64,000 bases of DNA, taken from Lepidostoma basale. Taxonomy: Eukaryota; Arthropoda; Insecta; Trichoptera; Lepidostomatidae. Under the pieces are notes generated by a model. That model was not told where the DNA came from and did not search any database. It worked only from the letters and a program-made list of their open reading frames with translations. Both the position numbers and the translations under genes were made by a program. Each line of letters starts with the position of its first letter. Position 1 is the first letter of the stretch. Shown here piece by piece: positions 30,901 through 41,100 of this stretch. Where the stretch lies: NCBI GenBank assembly GCA_022606425.2, contig JAHDVF020000106.1, forward strand, positions 1,674,001 to 1,738,000. The letters are read 5' to 3'.

Positions 30901-33467
30901 CGGTGGACAAGACGCACCCTGGAGTGGCGACTGAGAACCGGCCATAGAAATCCTGGCAGACCACAAGCCAGATGGTCTGATGACATCAAGAGAGTGGCAG
31001 GAGGTCAATGGCACAGAGCGGCGAGAGATACAAAGTTGTGGAAGTTGGGACGGGAGGCCTATGTTCAGCACTGGACGACTAAAGGCTGATGATGATGATG
31101 AATCTTTGTCTTCTTCAATTTACTGTTTCATTTACCCCATAAATGCATAATTTGTTCAGTATTGTGGGGTTAACAAACCATGCAGGACTTTGAGACCACA
31201 CGAGTGGAGGCAATGGACTGCTGTACCAGCATATAACAATGGTGAAATACATTTCATGGACAATCAAAACACCTGATACAATAGATTCTCGGCCTAACGA
31301 AGCCGATGAACGATTGCGAAAAATGATGAATCAGGGCCCGGGTTCATACACAAAGGTCACTAGAGGTTATCCAGCAGAGTATCGTGTGCAAAGGAAGCAA
31401 AACATATAAAAGCCGTACAGCCGACCGCTCTACATGTCAGTCAGTATCCGACTTCTAACCGACACGAGTCTAAGTTATCAAGTCTACGTCATGAGGAATC
31501 TCTGACTCTCTCCCGCTGATCTACGAAGCCACTAAACTACGTCACACAGCTTCTGGCGAGTCTTCGCTTCAGCTGACCAACACTACCGCCCAGCGTAACA
31601 TCGTCCTCAATTACTCTGCTGTCCACCCCGAGTACATAATACTATTAACGTATAATTCCTTGCGATCGAATAAACGTTAAAACATCCTACGCCTTTCAAC
31701 CCTCACCACATCACCCCAAAGTACTAACTTAAGGTCTTGCTGTTTCTCCGAAGAGCCAGGCAGAAAGGATGAACGGCCACACTGCTCTATCCTGACATAC
31801 CTCTCGCGCCTCTTCTATATTCACACACCGTGACAAACACGCTCATCGATTGTTCTGACTTTGAACATGACCGTCTTTCAGTAATTGATTAATTTGGTAA
31901 TGCCATGTCTTACTTGACCTTCCTCAACTTCTTTTTCCATCCACACCACTTGTATATATCGTCAATCAATCAAATATCTTATAAATCCTTTCTATTTAAT
32001 ATCTAAAACTATCAACACCTATATAATAAAACTGAGAGCGACCTTGAAGTAAATCCATTGTGAAAATGGCACTATACGAATTATCATAATCAAATAATGC
32101 CGGGTAATAGAAAATATTATGAACAATGGAAAGACACCAAGATTGTACATGGAATAGAAGAAAAGCATGACCAAATCAAATTCTTAATATTGACACAATG
32201 AAAGTTGAGGAAATTTACATGTTTGCTATGATACGGCATATGAATATGGAGGAGAGTGGAGAAAGGGGAGATTAGAGTGTGATAGTCCTCTCTCTCTCTC
32301 ATCATAAGATAATAAAATAGATTTTGGAGACTTATTATCTTCAATCACCGTACACCAGGTCTGCACTTACTGATACATTTAAATAAATAAAAATGTGTTG
32401 TGCAATAAATTGTGTAAAAAATAAAAACATTTTCTAAAGTCATCTTTCTAATGAATAATTACAATGTTTGCTTTTAAAGATTCTGTATGTAGATTTAAAA
32501 TAAAAACATTGTTCTAATGCAATGTATGGAAACAAAACAAAAGAAAGTGTAAATAAGGGTCCACAAATGTGATTTATGATACACAGTTAGACCTGTGCAG
32601 TGTCATTTCCTACACTTTACCCAAGTTCAAGTATACCCACACAGTAATTGTAAACAAAACAAACAGGAGTCACTGCATTGCGCGAGTGAAACTGGTTGCG
32701 GTGAAGTCCTTGTTGCTCACCTTCTTATAGTGCTTGGCCCAGAGCTGCTTGCTGGTGAAGTCCTTGTTGCACTCGGAGCAGGACATGGGCCCCGAGTGGC
32801 TCTTGAAGTGGCTCTTCATGGCCGCACGGCCCGTGATGAGCTTCCCGCACAGCTTGCACTTGTAGCCGTCCTCCACGATGTCGTAGTTGGTCCGCGTGAA
32901 CTCGTCCAGCTTTCTGCGCCGCCCCTTCATCGTGATGTAAGTTCGCTTTTTCACGTCGATTGTGTCTTTTTTATCGTCCATGGACAGGTCTCTCTTCGCG
33001 CGTTCTTTTTTCACTTTCTTTATTTTTTTCGAGCTAGAAGACACTTTGATGTCCTCCTCCTGGTAGCTCCGCACCGACTCCGCGTCCGCATCCTCGTCTT
33101 TGGGCGCCGTGTCTTCCGTTTCAACTTTAACATTGCACTTAAAATTTTTAATCATACACAGTATATTGTTGGACTCTAAACACTTTTTCTTGAAAGTCAT
33201 GGATACGTTTAGCTCGTCCTCGCACAGGTTGCATATTTTTTCTGGGAGACCGTCGTTCTCGTACACTTGTATATCGACACAATAGTTTATTTTTTCACTA
33301 AGAACAACACCGTCTTGCTTGGACGGTCCAAATATCGGCGACAAATCGTCGGAATTCTTCAGGCAAACTCTACATGTCGTGGGGTATATTACTAAAACAT
33401 TGTTGGTTGGATCGGGCTCGATGTTTTCGCGTTCACTCTCGGAGGAAAACATTTTCAAGCCGTCCAT
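27985..33467 (-). CDS. ZAD-C2H2 zinc finger transcription factor, 8 fingers
   Basis: Three exons on the - strand: 33467-32721 (249 codons, phase 0), 29545-29310 (236 nt, ends in phase 2) and 28618-27985 (stop at 27985-27987), giving about 538 residues. The N-terminal ZAD dimerisation domain has C32/C35 and C79/C82. An acidic, then lysine-rich (KKIKKVKKERAKR) linker leads to eight C2H2 fingers. Finger 2 spans the first splice junction (HYKK|VH) and finger 5 the second (SALR|YHMMTH). Finger 7 has a CX4C form (CSYLGC). The tail is rich in Asn/Met/Gly (NMGVNNITLNSMGVNS) and ends in a basic coil. All junctions are GT-AG. It should be a nuclear DNA-binding protein. Targets cannot be read from sequence. 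It is a tandem paralogue of the gene at 34294-37875, with the same intron positions and phases. GC is high in exons 2 and 3 and in the 3' half of exon 1. Confidence 0.94.
28740..29200 (-). repeat. LINE 3'-end repeat in the zinc-finger gene intron
   Basis: Homologous to the sequence flanking the MITE at 49793-50106 (ACCTCCGAGGC, GATTAAGC, GGTTCTGCAG.G.GGCAAATAA). It holds the uninterrupted TTAA at 28959-28962 where the other copy has the MITE. No open frame. Confidence 0.65.
30170..30515. repeat. Cluster of repeat ends: two interspersed repeats and an hAT-like right end
   Basis: 30175-30240 (CTTTCGGGAGTATTAGCCCC) recurs inverted at 33945-34020. 30290-30420 is the inverted copy of 6480-6660. 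30440-30515 (AAAGAGCCGCATTTGACGTG... TTTGTCAACCACCA) matches the hAT-like right end at 14776-14832. Confidence 0.55.
30840..31110 (+). mobile_element. LINE-D 3' fragment
   Basis: The + strand encodes WPYHLCRWTRRTLEWRL, GRPQARWSDDIKRVAG and a WKLGREAYVQHW end, then AAAGGCTGATGATGATGATG. This is the classic 3' end of an RTE-like LINE with a GAT/TGA repeat tail. Only about 80 codons remain. Confidence 0.8.
31270..31705 (+). mobile_element. Candidate solo LTR
   Basis: Has an LTR-like order of signals: CATATAAAAGCC (TATA box), 30-40 bp on a TCAGTCAGT initiator-like block, a GC-rich transcribed segment, then GAATAAACG as poly(A) signal. Exact ends and target duplication could not be fixed, and no internal gag/pol is adjacent. 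Confidence 0.35.
31735..31940 (-). repeat. LINE-A 3' fragment
   Basis: Begins at the GCTGTTTCTCCGAAGAGCC end block and runs through the CTATCCTGACATACCTCTCG stretch, - strand coding. 5'-truncated. Confidence 0.7.
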
Positions 33468-33789
33468 AAATTAAATGTAAACTCGCGATATATTTCGCTT
33501 TTCGCTGCCGATAACGCCGGAAAAGGTACGCGACAATTTCTATGGCGACATGAACTCGACAATTACAGAGTTGCCAGTTCGATACGAATATTCCCAACTT
33601 TTATTTATGTTTGATGCGATGAATATTGTAAAATATTGGTTTTTATGGAATCAACGTCCCAGTAATTAGGCAAAATATGAAATAATAACCTGTTTGGTAA
33701 TATTCCAGTACAGGTAGTGGAATATAATGCATTATTCAATTTCTTCCCGAATACCGAACGATACTGACATCTGTGAACCATTTATGCAG
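33468..33789 (-). promoter_or_regulatory. Upstream region of the 8-finger gene
   Basis: The 120 bp directly 5' of the ATG (33467) is comparatively CpG-rich (TCGCTTTTCGCTGCCGATAA, GGTACGCGACAA), against AT-rich surroundings, so the promoter probably lies here. No TATA box is evident at a usual distance. Confidence 0.4.
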
Positions 33790-33885
33790 CACGTAGATTC
33801 TCCCTCCTCATTCACGGCGGGCTTTCGGCTGGGGTTCTCCGTATTCTTCGTGATGAGGCGGCAGTTACTCGGCGCACCGGCAAAT
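33790..33885 (+). other. Orphan exon-like GC-rich segment
   Basis: A 96-bp open segment bounded by TTTATGCAG and GTAAGT, with GC well above both flanks. One frame (32 codons) is open and reads TAGFRLGFSVFFVMRRQLLG. No neighbouring exon of a + strand gene is seen, so it may be a transposon-derived or relic exon. It lies between the two zinc-finger genes, on the opposite strand. Confidence 0.3.
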
Positions 33886-34194
33886 GTAAGTTTTTCTCAA
33901 TAATAAATACTTTGTACCCAACACTTCTTTGCACTTTTCAGTAACAAAGCCACTTCCAACAGGTGGGGGAGCAATAGTCTTCGGGCTGATACTCCCGAAA
34001 GACAAGTTCCTAAACTTGACATTTTTCACAAACATGTTTCATATCACAGAAGCCTTTCTTCAGAGTAAATTTTTTATTTTTAAATTCCTACAGAGAAAAG
34101 TAGAGATACAGTCTGCTCCCCAAAATATGTTTGAGAATAGTGCAGAGAAGTGTTTAAAAAATACAATATTTTTCAGAAGTTATTCAAATAAACA

Positions 34195-34290
34195 AAGTAG
34201 TTAAAAAACATAGTTTTATTTAATTATTATTTAAAATGAACTTCCATCAAGAGATTTCAGTAAAATCATATGATTATCTTAAAAATTATT
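34195..34290 (+). repeat. CAGCGAG/ACCGGTC family, 3' body only
   Basis: AAGTAGTTAAAAAACATAG, then ATGAACTTCCATCAAGAGAT and the TTTCAGTAAAATCAT end, as at 7500-7610 and 42400-42490. The hammerhead-bearing part is missing. It ends within a few bases of the stop codon of the 7-finger gene. Confidence 0.65.
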
Positions 34291-34293
34291 TTG

Positions 34294-37200
34294 TCATTTT
34301 AAATTATTTTGGGAATGTTCTTTTCTCATGTGTTTTCTGTAGACATCAGTCCTCTTGAAGCCCTTGTGGCAGAGATCGCAGGTGTGCTTGTAAGCCGCAC
34401 TGTGCGTCGCCTCATGCCGTGCCAGTTCACTTTTGGCGGCAAATGAAAGTGAGCACCCGTCTTGTGAACATGGAAATGGACGCACCTTCGAGTGTTTCCT
34501 TATACTATGGAACCTTAAATGGGAAAGTAATAACTATTAATTAACAGATAATCCATGCATTACTTTACCAGCGGAATATATAGGGAGGATAGGCAGGAAG
34601 GAAATTTGGAATTTCCAAATACAAGTGTGTAATGCCGCATGATTTCAAACAAAAAAATGAGTTTAAATTATTTCAGAAATCTTTTTGAAAAATGTTATAT
34701 ATGAGATGGTTAGTTAGTTAGTTAGTTTAATAAATATTTAGTTAAATTCCACGTGATTCTATGCTTTCGACTGGTTTCAGCAGCTCAACTTCTGTTGACT
34801 GCCGAAACCGATTGAAACCATAAAATCAAATGAAATTAAACTAAATATATGCGTATGTTACATGTAATGAGTTATAAATAATAAACTGCGCTGGTTCGGA
34901 CATATGGAGCCCATTGGTAAAGAAAGAATGGTTAACAAAGTATATGTCAACAATGTAAATGGAGTACAGAGTCGAGGTATACCGAGGAAAACATGGCATG
35001 ACCAAATTAATCAAATTTTAAAGGTTGGTCATCTCAGAAGCCGGAAGACGCGTGTGCGTGTATGACTCGCTGTATGAATGTGGAGGAAGCTAGAGAGGTG
35101 TCAGGATAGAGTAGTGTGGCGGTCCATTCTCTCTGCCTACCCCTGCGGAGAAACGGCATGATGGTTTGTTGTTGTTGTTGTATACGTAATAAAAAGGTTT
35201 TTCATTATTTTTCATTGTTCATAAACTAAACTATCCATCACGCCGTTTCTCCGGAGGGGTAGGCAGAGAGGATGGACCATCATACTGCTCTACCTTTAGA
35301 GCTTCCTCTAAATTCATATATCGTAACATGCACGCCTGTCGATTTTTCCGACTTCAAATGTGGCCACCTTTTAGTATTTGATAAATTTGGTCATGCCATG
35401 CTTTCCTTGGTCTTCCACGGCTTCTTTTTCCACTCACACTATTTATATACAACATTTTAACCATTGTTCTCTCATCCCTTTGTTCCAAATGTCTAAACCA
35501 TCATCAAGATGAGAGGTAGAATTTCAAATAGCGGTTCTCTTGGAGCTGATTACCTAAGGGCCCCTGGCGTGACGAAAGCCATCCCACAGAGGTGGCAGCA
35601 GAACTCCCTGAGCTGCAGGTGCCCCCTGACGTGCATGTGCATGTTGTGCTTGCTGCTGAAGCAGCGCCCGCAGTGCGCGCAGCCATACGGTTGCGCCCCC
35701 GAGTGGGTCTTTAGGTGCGTCTGCAGGGTCGCCAGCAGCTTGAAGGAGCGCCCGCAGACGGGGCACGCCTCGCTGTACGACATGTGCACCTAGCAGACAA
35801 TTCTATGTAATTACGCTGATATTCATTAATCCACAATATGCCAAAAATTTCATCATTCGTTCAGACAACCTTCGTGGCCGAGTGGCAAGTACTATGACTG
35901 CCTTACCGAAGGTCCTGGGTTTGATTCCCGGCGATGGCGTATTTTTATATAGAGAGCGATTCAACAAAAAAAATGAATAAGCAATTTAAACATTTATACT
36001 TTGTTCTACTATACTTTTTCACCGATTGCTTTTTAAGCGTTCACATTTAGATTTTTAGATTTAAAACACGTCTTAATGCGCCCTTGAGGTGATTACATCA
36101 CAAAAACGGCGCTTTAAAAGTTAGCATATTATTATTATTATTATTATTAAGCAATATTCCAGAAAAATATTATAATTAAATTTTATCTATACAAAATTTT
36201 GTTAAAAGAAAAAAAAAATGTTTGCTGTAAATTTATATATTGTTTCAAGAAAAATGATTTAATATTAACAAGTTAAAATCAAGGAATACTTCCGTTTTCT
36301 AGAAGTTTTTTTTAAATTTATAACTTATACAAATGAAAAGATCTATTTTCTAGAATTTTTATTATAATTCATAGGAATTACATGTTTTGTCTTGCTAAGG
36401 CTTTATCAAACGACATTTATCAAAACATTTGATAATGCAGCAAGGCGAAACATGTCATTTCCATAAAATATAATAAAACTTCCAGAGAACGGATATTTTC
36501 ATTTGTATTATTTATTACATATTAGTTTTAAATCATTGAATAAGAAATAATTAATAATTGTTATATTTTAGTTAGTTATGGACATTTAGGTTTGTTGTTA
36601 CCCTGATGAAGCTTCACTTAAAGCAAAAACAGTTGGCATTCTTAAAAAACAAATAAAATGGTGTTATAACAAAATAGTAAGTTTTTTAAATATATATCTA
36701 AAAATGTCAGCCCACAAATCATGCTTCTTCATAAGGTAGAAAAATATAGTTTTAATCTATCCAATATACATATATATTGTTAATATAAATGCCTGAGACA
36801 TTGTAGTATTTGTTGATGGTTGAGGTATAAGTTTTGTAAAACTCATTATTAATTTATAATAGTGAACACGACTGTTTATTGGTTTTACTTGGATTTAATT
36901 TATATAAATTTAATATAACCACTAAACAATCGTGTTTGCTATTATAAATTATAGATTGTGTTATTTTTAAACTGTTATTCCTCATTAATAAGGGATAGTT
37001 ACATATCAGTATCGTTGTCCGTCATTTATAATTACGTATGGATTCTAGTAAATATTAAATAAAATAAACATTTTTATACATACATTTTTGTAATGCCTTG
37101 TGCACAACTTTTTGGTGGGAAACCATTTGTTACAAGTGGGACAGTTCATTGGTTCCGTATGGCTTTTAAAATGGTTAATCATAGCAGCTTTAGTAGAAAC

Positions 37201-37875
37201 CGTTTTACCACAAGTTTTACATTGAAAACTTCCATCGTCACGGGGTATGTAGCTCGCGCCCAGTTCACTGTCATTTATTTCCACTTTTTTATTATCTGTA
37301 TTTTCGGACAAATGAACGCCAGTGTTCTTTTTTCGAATTTTCTTAATATTTTCTGTCTTTGATTCCACAGATCCTTTAAATAACTTATTTTTTAATTTGA
37401 CGAATTTACTCAGCGAATCATCATCATCTTCGCTTTGAAAATAATTTAAAGACATTACGGTTTCATCGCACACTACATGTTCACTCTCTGATTTAATGAT
37501 TCCACATTTCATATTACACAATTTCAAGTTTGATTCAATACATTTTTTCTTGAATGACAAAGATGTCTCCAGTTCATCTTCACAGTTCTTGCATATATTT
37601 TGAGGGTATTCGTCATTTTCTTTTAATTTTAAATCGGTGCAATAATTTATTTTATCGACGAGCGATTCAAACTCATCATTGCTCAATGAAAATAATGGTT
37701 TGAGGTCTTGTGCTTCTTTTAAACAAATTCTGCACGTAGACGGATAAATAATTATGAAATCACTTTGCTCACAATCTTTATTTAATAATTCAGTATTATT
37801 TTTCAAGGATATCATCGTTAAATGAAGATTTTTCAGTCTAAGGTATATTTGTTTATGTATTCGTATTTTTGACAT
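34294..37875 (-). CDS. ZAD-C2H2 zinc finger transcription factor, 7 fingers (tandem paralogue)
   Basis: Three exons on the - strand: 37875-37084 (264 codons, phase 0), 35789-35554 (236 nt, same length and phases as its paralogue) and 34513-34294. About 415 residues. The ZAD has CRIC and CKNC cysteine pairs after an IYPSTC block shared with the 8-finger gene. Seven fingers follow. Finger 2 again spans the first junction (HYKN|VH). Finger 5 ends HSIRKH (HX4H) and runs straight into the finger with CSQDGC, so one whole finger present in the paralogue (LQCTYC...HIRKH) is missing without breaking the frame. The long Asn/Met-rich tail is absent too. The protein ends EHSQNNLK. The start may be the internal Met at 37815 (MISLKNN), which fits the paralogue better. 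Exon 1 is AT-rich and exon 2 strongly GC-rich. Nuclear DNA-binding role inferred from family. Confidence 0.92.
34740..34830. repeat. Small fold-back with GAAACC.GT/GAAACCGAT arms
   Basis: Inverted arms around AACTTCTGTTGACTG. The - strand reads GTTGAGCTGCTGAAACCAGTC and the + strand CTGTTGACTGCCGAAACCGA. The order core, GAA, ACC..GT, C echoes the hammerhead layout with stem II lost. It is a relic at best. It lies between fragments in the second intron. Confidence 0.4.
34885..35500. repeat. Inverted pair of LINE-A 3' fragments
   Basis: 34885-35180 is + strand (encoding RWFGHMEPIG to the GTTGTTGTTG tail). 35225-35500 is - strand and starts at the CATCACGCCGTTTCTCCGG end. The two 3' tails face each other across about 45 bp. 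Confidence 0.75.
35862..36150 (+). mobile_element. tRNA-derived SINE, 3' part replaced
   Basis: ACCTTCGTGGCCGAGTGG (A box) and GGGTTTGATTCCCG (B box) form a well-kept head. The common body is missing and AGAGCGATTCAACAAA follows directly. ATT repeats lie near 36128-36150 after a stretch also seen at 44760 and 52300. Confidence 0.7.
36285..36540. repeat. Fold-back element, ACATGT family, two arms
   Basis: The - strand arm (GATAAAGCCTTAGCAAGAC, AAA, ACATGT) and the + strand arm (TTTGATAATGCAGCAAGGC, GAA, ACATGT, C, ATTTCC) are inverted. TTCTAGAAGTTTT borders are present. Confidence 0.65.
36585..36680 (+). repeat. ACTAGT-family hammerhead relic, single arm
   Basis: CTGATGA at 36603-36609 is intact, followed by A and a GCTT...AAGC hairpin. 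The GAA is mutated to AAA and stem III to ACAGTT before GGC. One conserved base change would be expected to block cleavage. Confidence 0.55.
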
Positions 37876-38171
37876 TAAAATGAGATTTCATTGCCACCAG
37901 GATAAATAAAATTTTGTATTATAGTACTTATTAATTGATCAATCATTTTTCCCCATTAGAAAAGATTTTTTATACATGGTAATACCTTTATTTATGGAAT
38001 GGTCCGAAGAAATCCTTGAGGCGTGATAAAGTTTATGTTTTTATTCGACGTGTCAAAATTAGATTAAAATGTGCGATCTACCAGTGCTTTCGAATGTAAA
38101 AAAATATTATCAACCTTAATAATTACAATAAAGACGTTTTTTACGATTTGGTTCTCCAACGCGAAACCGGC
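37876..38171. promoter_or_regulatory. Divergent promoter region of the 7-finger gene and ATF6
   Basis: Only 296 bp separate the outermost ATG of the - strand zinc-finger gene (37875) from the ATF6 ATG (38172). The spacer is AT-rich with a small CpG-containing block (CCAACGCGAAACCGG) just before the ATF6 start. Shared or bidirectional regulation is likely from position alone. Confidence 0.5.
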
Positions 38172-41100
38172 ATGGATATCGAACAGGATACTTTCGTTTA
38201 CGGTTTGTGAAGTTATATTTACAGAAATAATGTAAACACTTTTTAGGCAAGGTTACATTGTGCGCCGGTTTTGTCAAATGCATTTTTATCTCATTAAACT
38301 ACACTATTCTGGATCTTTTAACGATATGAATAATTTTGGTAACCTTAATTTGTAATGTTGATTTTCTTGTTTTTTATCAATATAGATAGTTTTCGAATCC
38401 GTCAATTTGTAATGTTTTGATTGTTTCATCCCAACTTTAAGTGATTACAGTATGTTTAATTTGTCTCACAGGGATTTCTAAGTTATTGCGTTGGTAAATA
38501 TTTGTGCACGTTTTTAGTAAATTTGCACAATGCTTAGATCTGACAGATAAGTCGATGACCCTAGATGACCGCAACTTCTAAAATGAAATAATGACGGTCA
38601 ACAATGCCATGAATCCAAATTCTCATGCAAATAAACGCAATTTCAAAAAGAATCGTATTCCGTAAATAATGGTACTGCCTGAATGAAATCTATATATCCT
38701 GTGAATTGTAATTTTTTTTACTTATTTTTTTCATCAATACGTTTATCATAATTACACTCATCCATTTATAGGTTATCAGCTAAAATAACTTTTTTTTTTC
38801 TTTTTCTTACAATGCGCAAGCTTTTCGTTGTTTTTATAATAAAAACTATGTAGGTACATATATTGTTATAAAAAATGTAAAAATATAAGTAATGTAAATT
38901 TATAAAATTAGCTGAAAACACGAATTAGATACAACTTGTTTCGATTGTCTTGTGCTATAAATTCAAAATTGTTATTTTTTTTAGTTTGATTGTTTTCACT
39001 ACTGATATTTAAAATATTCTAAAAATGATATGGTTCATTATTAATTTGTAGTCATTTCAAATACTTACTAAAAAAAATATTGTGTTTTTTTTATGAAATC
39101 ATAAATTATAAAACAAAATTTGAATGTTTTTGTTTTGTTCTACAAATGTATTCTTAATTCCACTGATAAATGACTTGTAGATGTGGAAGATGACCTGCTG
39201 TCCTGCCTATCCAGGGAGATGTACCTACCCTCAGTGCTAGAGGAAGATGCCACAGCTGAAGAGATCTTGGCTCAGGCCTCTCTACACGCCACTCACTTGT
39301 CGGATAGTTCATCAGCCCATAACAGTGATGATGATTCTAAAAGGTATAAACTTTCAATTTAATTTCCACTGTAATTAATTTTAAACGAAAACATAAAACA
39401 GTTCATATTTTAATGTTTATTATGTATGTGTATTTTAGTTATCGCTATGGAAGCTGTGCCATGTCCAGTTCACCTAGCTCCACCTCCAGCGAAGGGCTCT
39501 CCGACTCAGGAAAAAATTCGTTTGGTGAGATTAAACTATCCGGAAACACTGATTGGGGTATAATCTAATATTATCATTTTTGTCTTTTATTTGATTGTAA
39601 ATTATTGAAATATATATTTTTTTAAACTTCTAAATATATTTAAATTAAAACTTTACAGAGATTTACTAATAAATTTAAAAAAAAATATTATTAATTTTGT
39701 TTTCAGACATGTACTCCGATTTGAGATCAGTTCACAATGGTTATTCTACCATACGGGAGACTCCTACAACCCTCCCTCACCAAATCTTTTCACACCCGTC
39801 CCAAAACATCAAAGTCGAGGTACTTACCTATAACCATGAATACATAATTTAAAGCTGTTTTGTATTTAGAACATCTTATTACCACTTTTTCTATTGTTTT
39901 AATTTTAAATAATTTTTGTTTTTGCTATGCAGGGTTATTTGATAGTATATTGTTATAAGGCGCAATTGGATGTTTCAACATTTATTATTAGTTTCTTGCA
40001 CACTTTTTATTACGTATTTCGTTAAATATTTTTTAATGTATATTGATTTTGTCTGGCAAAAACGTGTAACCAATTGAGTAATTAGTACTGTAAAGATGTT
40101 ATGTGTACATTTAAATATCTGCAATAGCAATATGTGTTTAATGTTTACTCTTTGGATATTTTGATGATGACAGTTTTTTTTTATTGTAGACAATTTGATC
40201 TATACTCAAGTTTAAAAATACTTTTTTTATTATTCACCTGTTGGTTCTAAAGTGTATCGAATGCAATGCCTATAGGCCATATGATTATAAATAAATAATA
40301 AGGCTAAGATGACAGTGCACAATGGTGTTCTTGCACTAACTATTATGTTTGGAAATGAAGGATGGAACTGGCAACAGAAGGATGAAAGTAGATATAAGAT
40401 CTCTTGGACGAATGTGCAGTAAATATGTATACTATAGAGTGTCAAATGCAAATATAAGAAGTGAATGCAGTGTATAAAATATAATAAACTTTCAAGAATT
40501 AATTATAAAGTTAACTATATTAATTATTTAGCTCATTGTCTGTGGGAAAGTATTAATACCCTTTTACCGGACTGGTGGTGGCCGGCGGGAAGTATTAGTA
40601 TGGAGTTTTACATCATGGCAAACTATTCTCTCTGCCTACCCTTTCGGAGAAGCAGCGTGACGGTTTGTTGTTCTCTAAATTTTTAGCCTCGACTGGCGGC
40701 TCACTGCATCTTCTGGTCTATTTGTTATATTAATAATATTAATTTATTATATATATTATAACAACAACAACAAACCATCACGCCGTTTCCCTGCAGGGGT
40801 AGGCAGAGAGAATGGACCGCCACACTACTCTATCCTGGCAAACCTCTCTAGCTTCCTCCACATTCATACAACGAGTCATACACGCACGTCGATTCCTCCG
40901 ACTTCTAACATGACCAACCTTTAAAATTTGATTAATTTGGTCATGCCATGTTTTCCTCGGTCTGCCTCGACTTCGTACCCCATTTACATCATTAACGTAT
41001 ACTTTCTTAACCATTCTTTCTCCATCCATGCGTTCCATATGTCCGAACCAACGCAGCGATCCTTTCATAATTTTGTTCATAATACCTTCTTCCGCTCTAC

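Larger units (their letters stand above)
29700..32580. other. Large first intron of the zinc-finger gene: repeats only
   Basis: Apart from the elements listed separately (30170-30515, 30840-31110, 31270-31705, 31735-31940), I see only AT-rich unique-looking DNA. 32300-32670 is plain intron sequence. Confidence 0.55.

Noticed and set aside
33929..34204. 91-codon ORF between the zinc-finger genes
   Set aside because: It overlaps an interspersed repeat also found at 30175-30240 and the body of a fold-back family.
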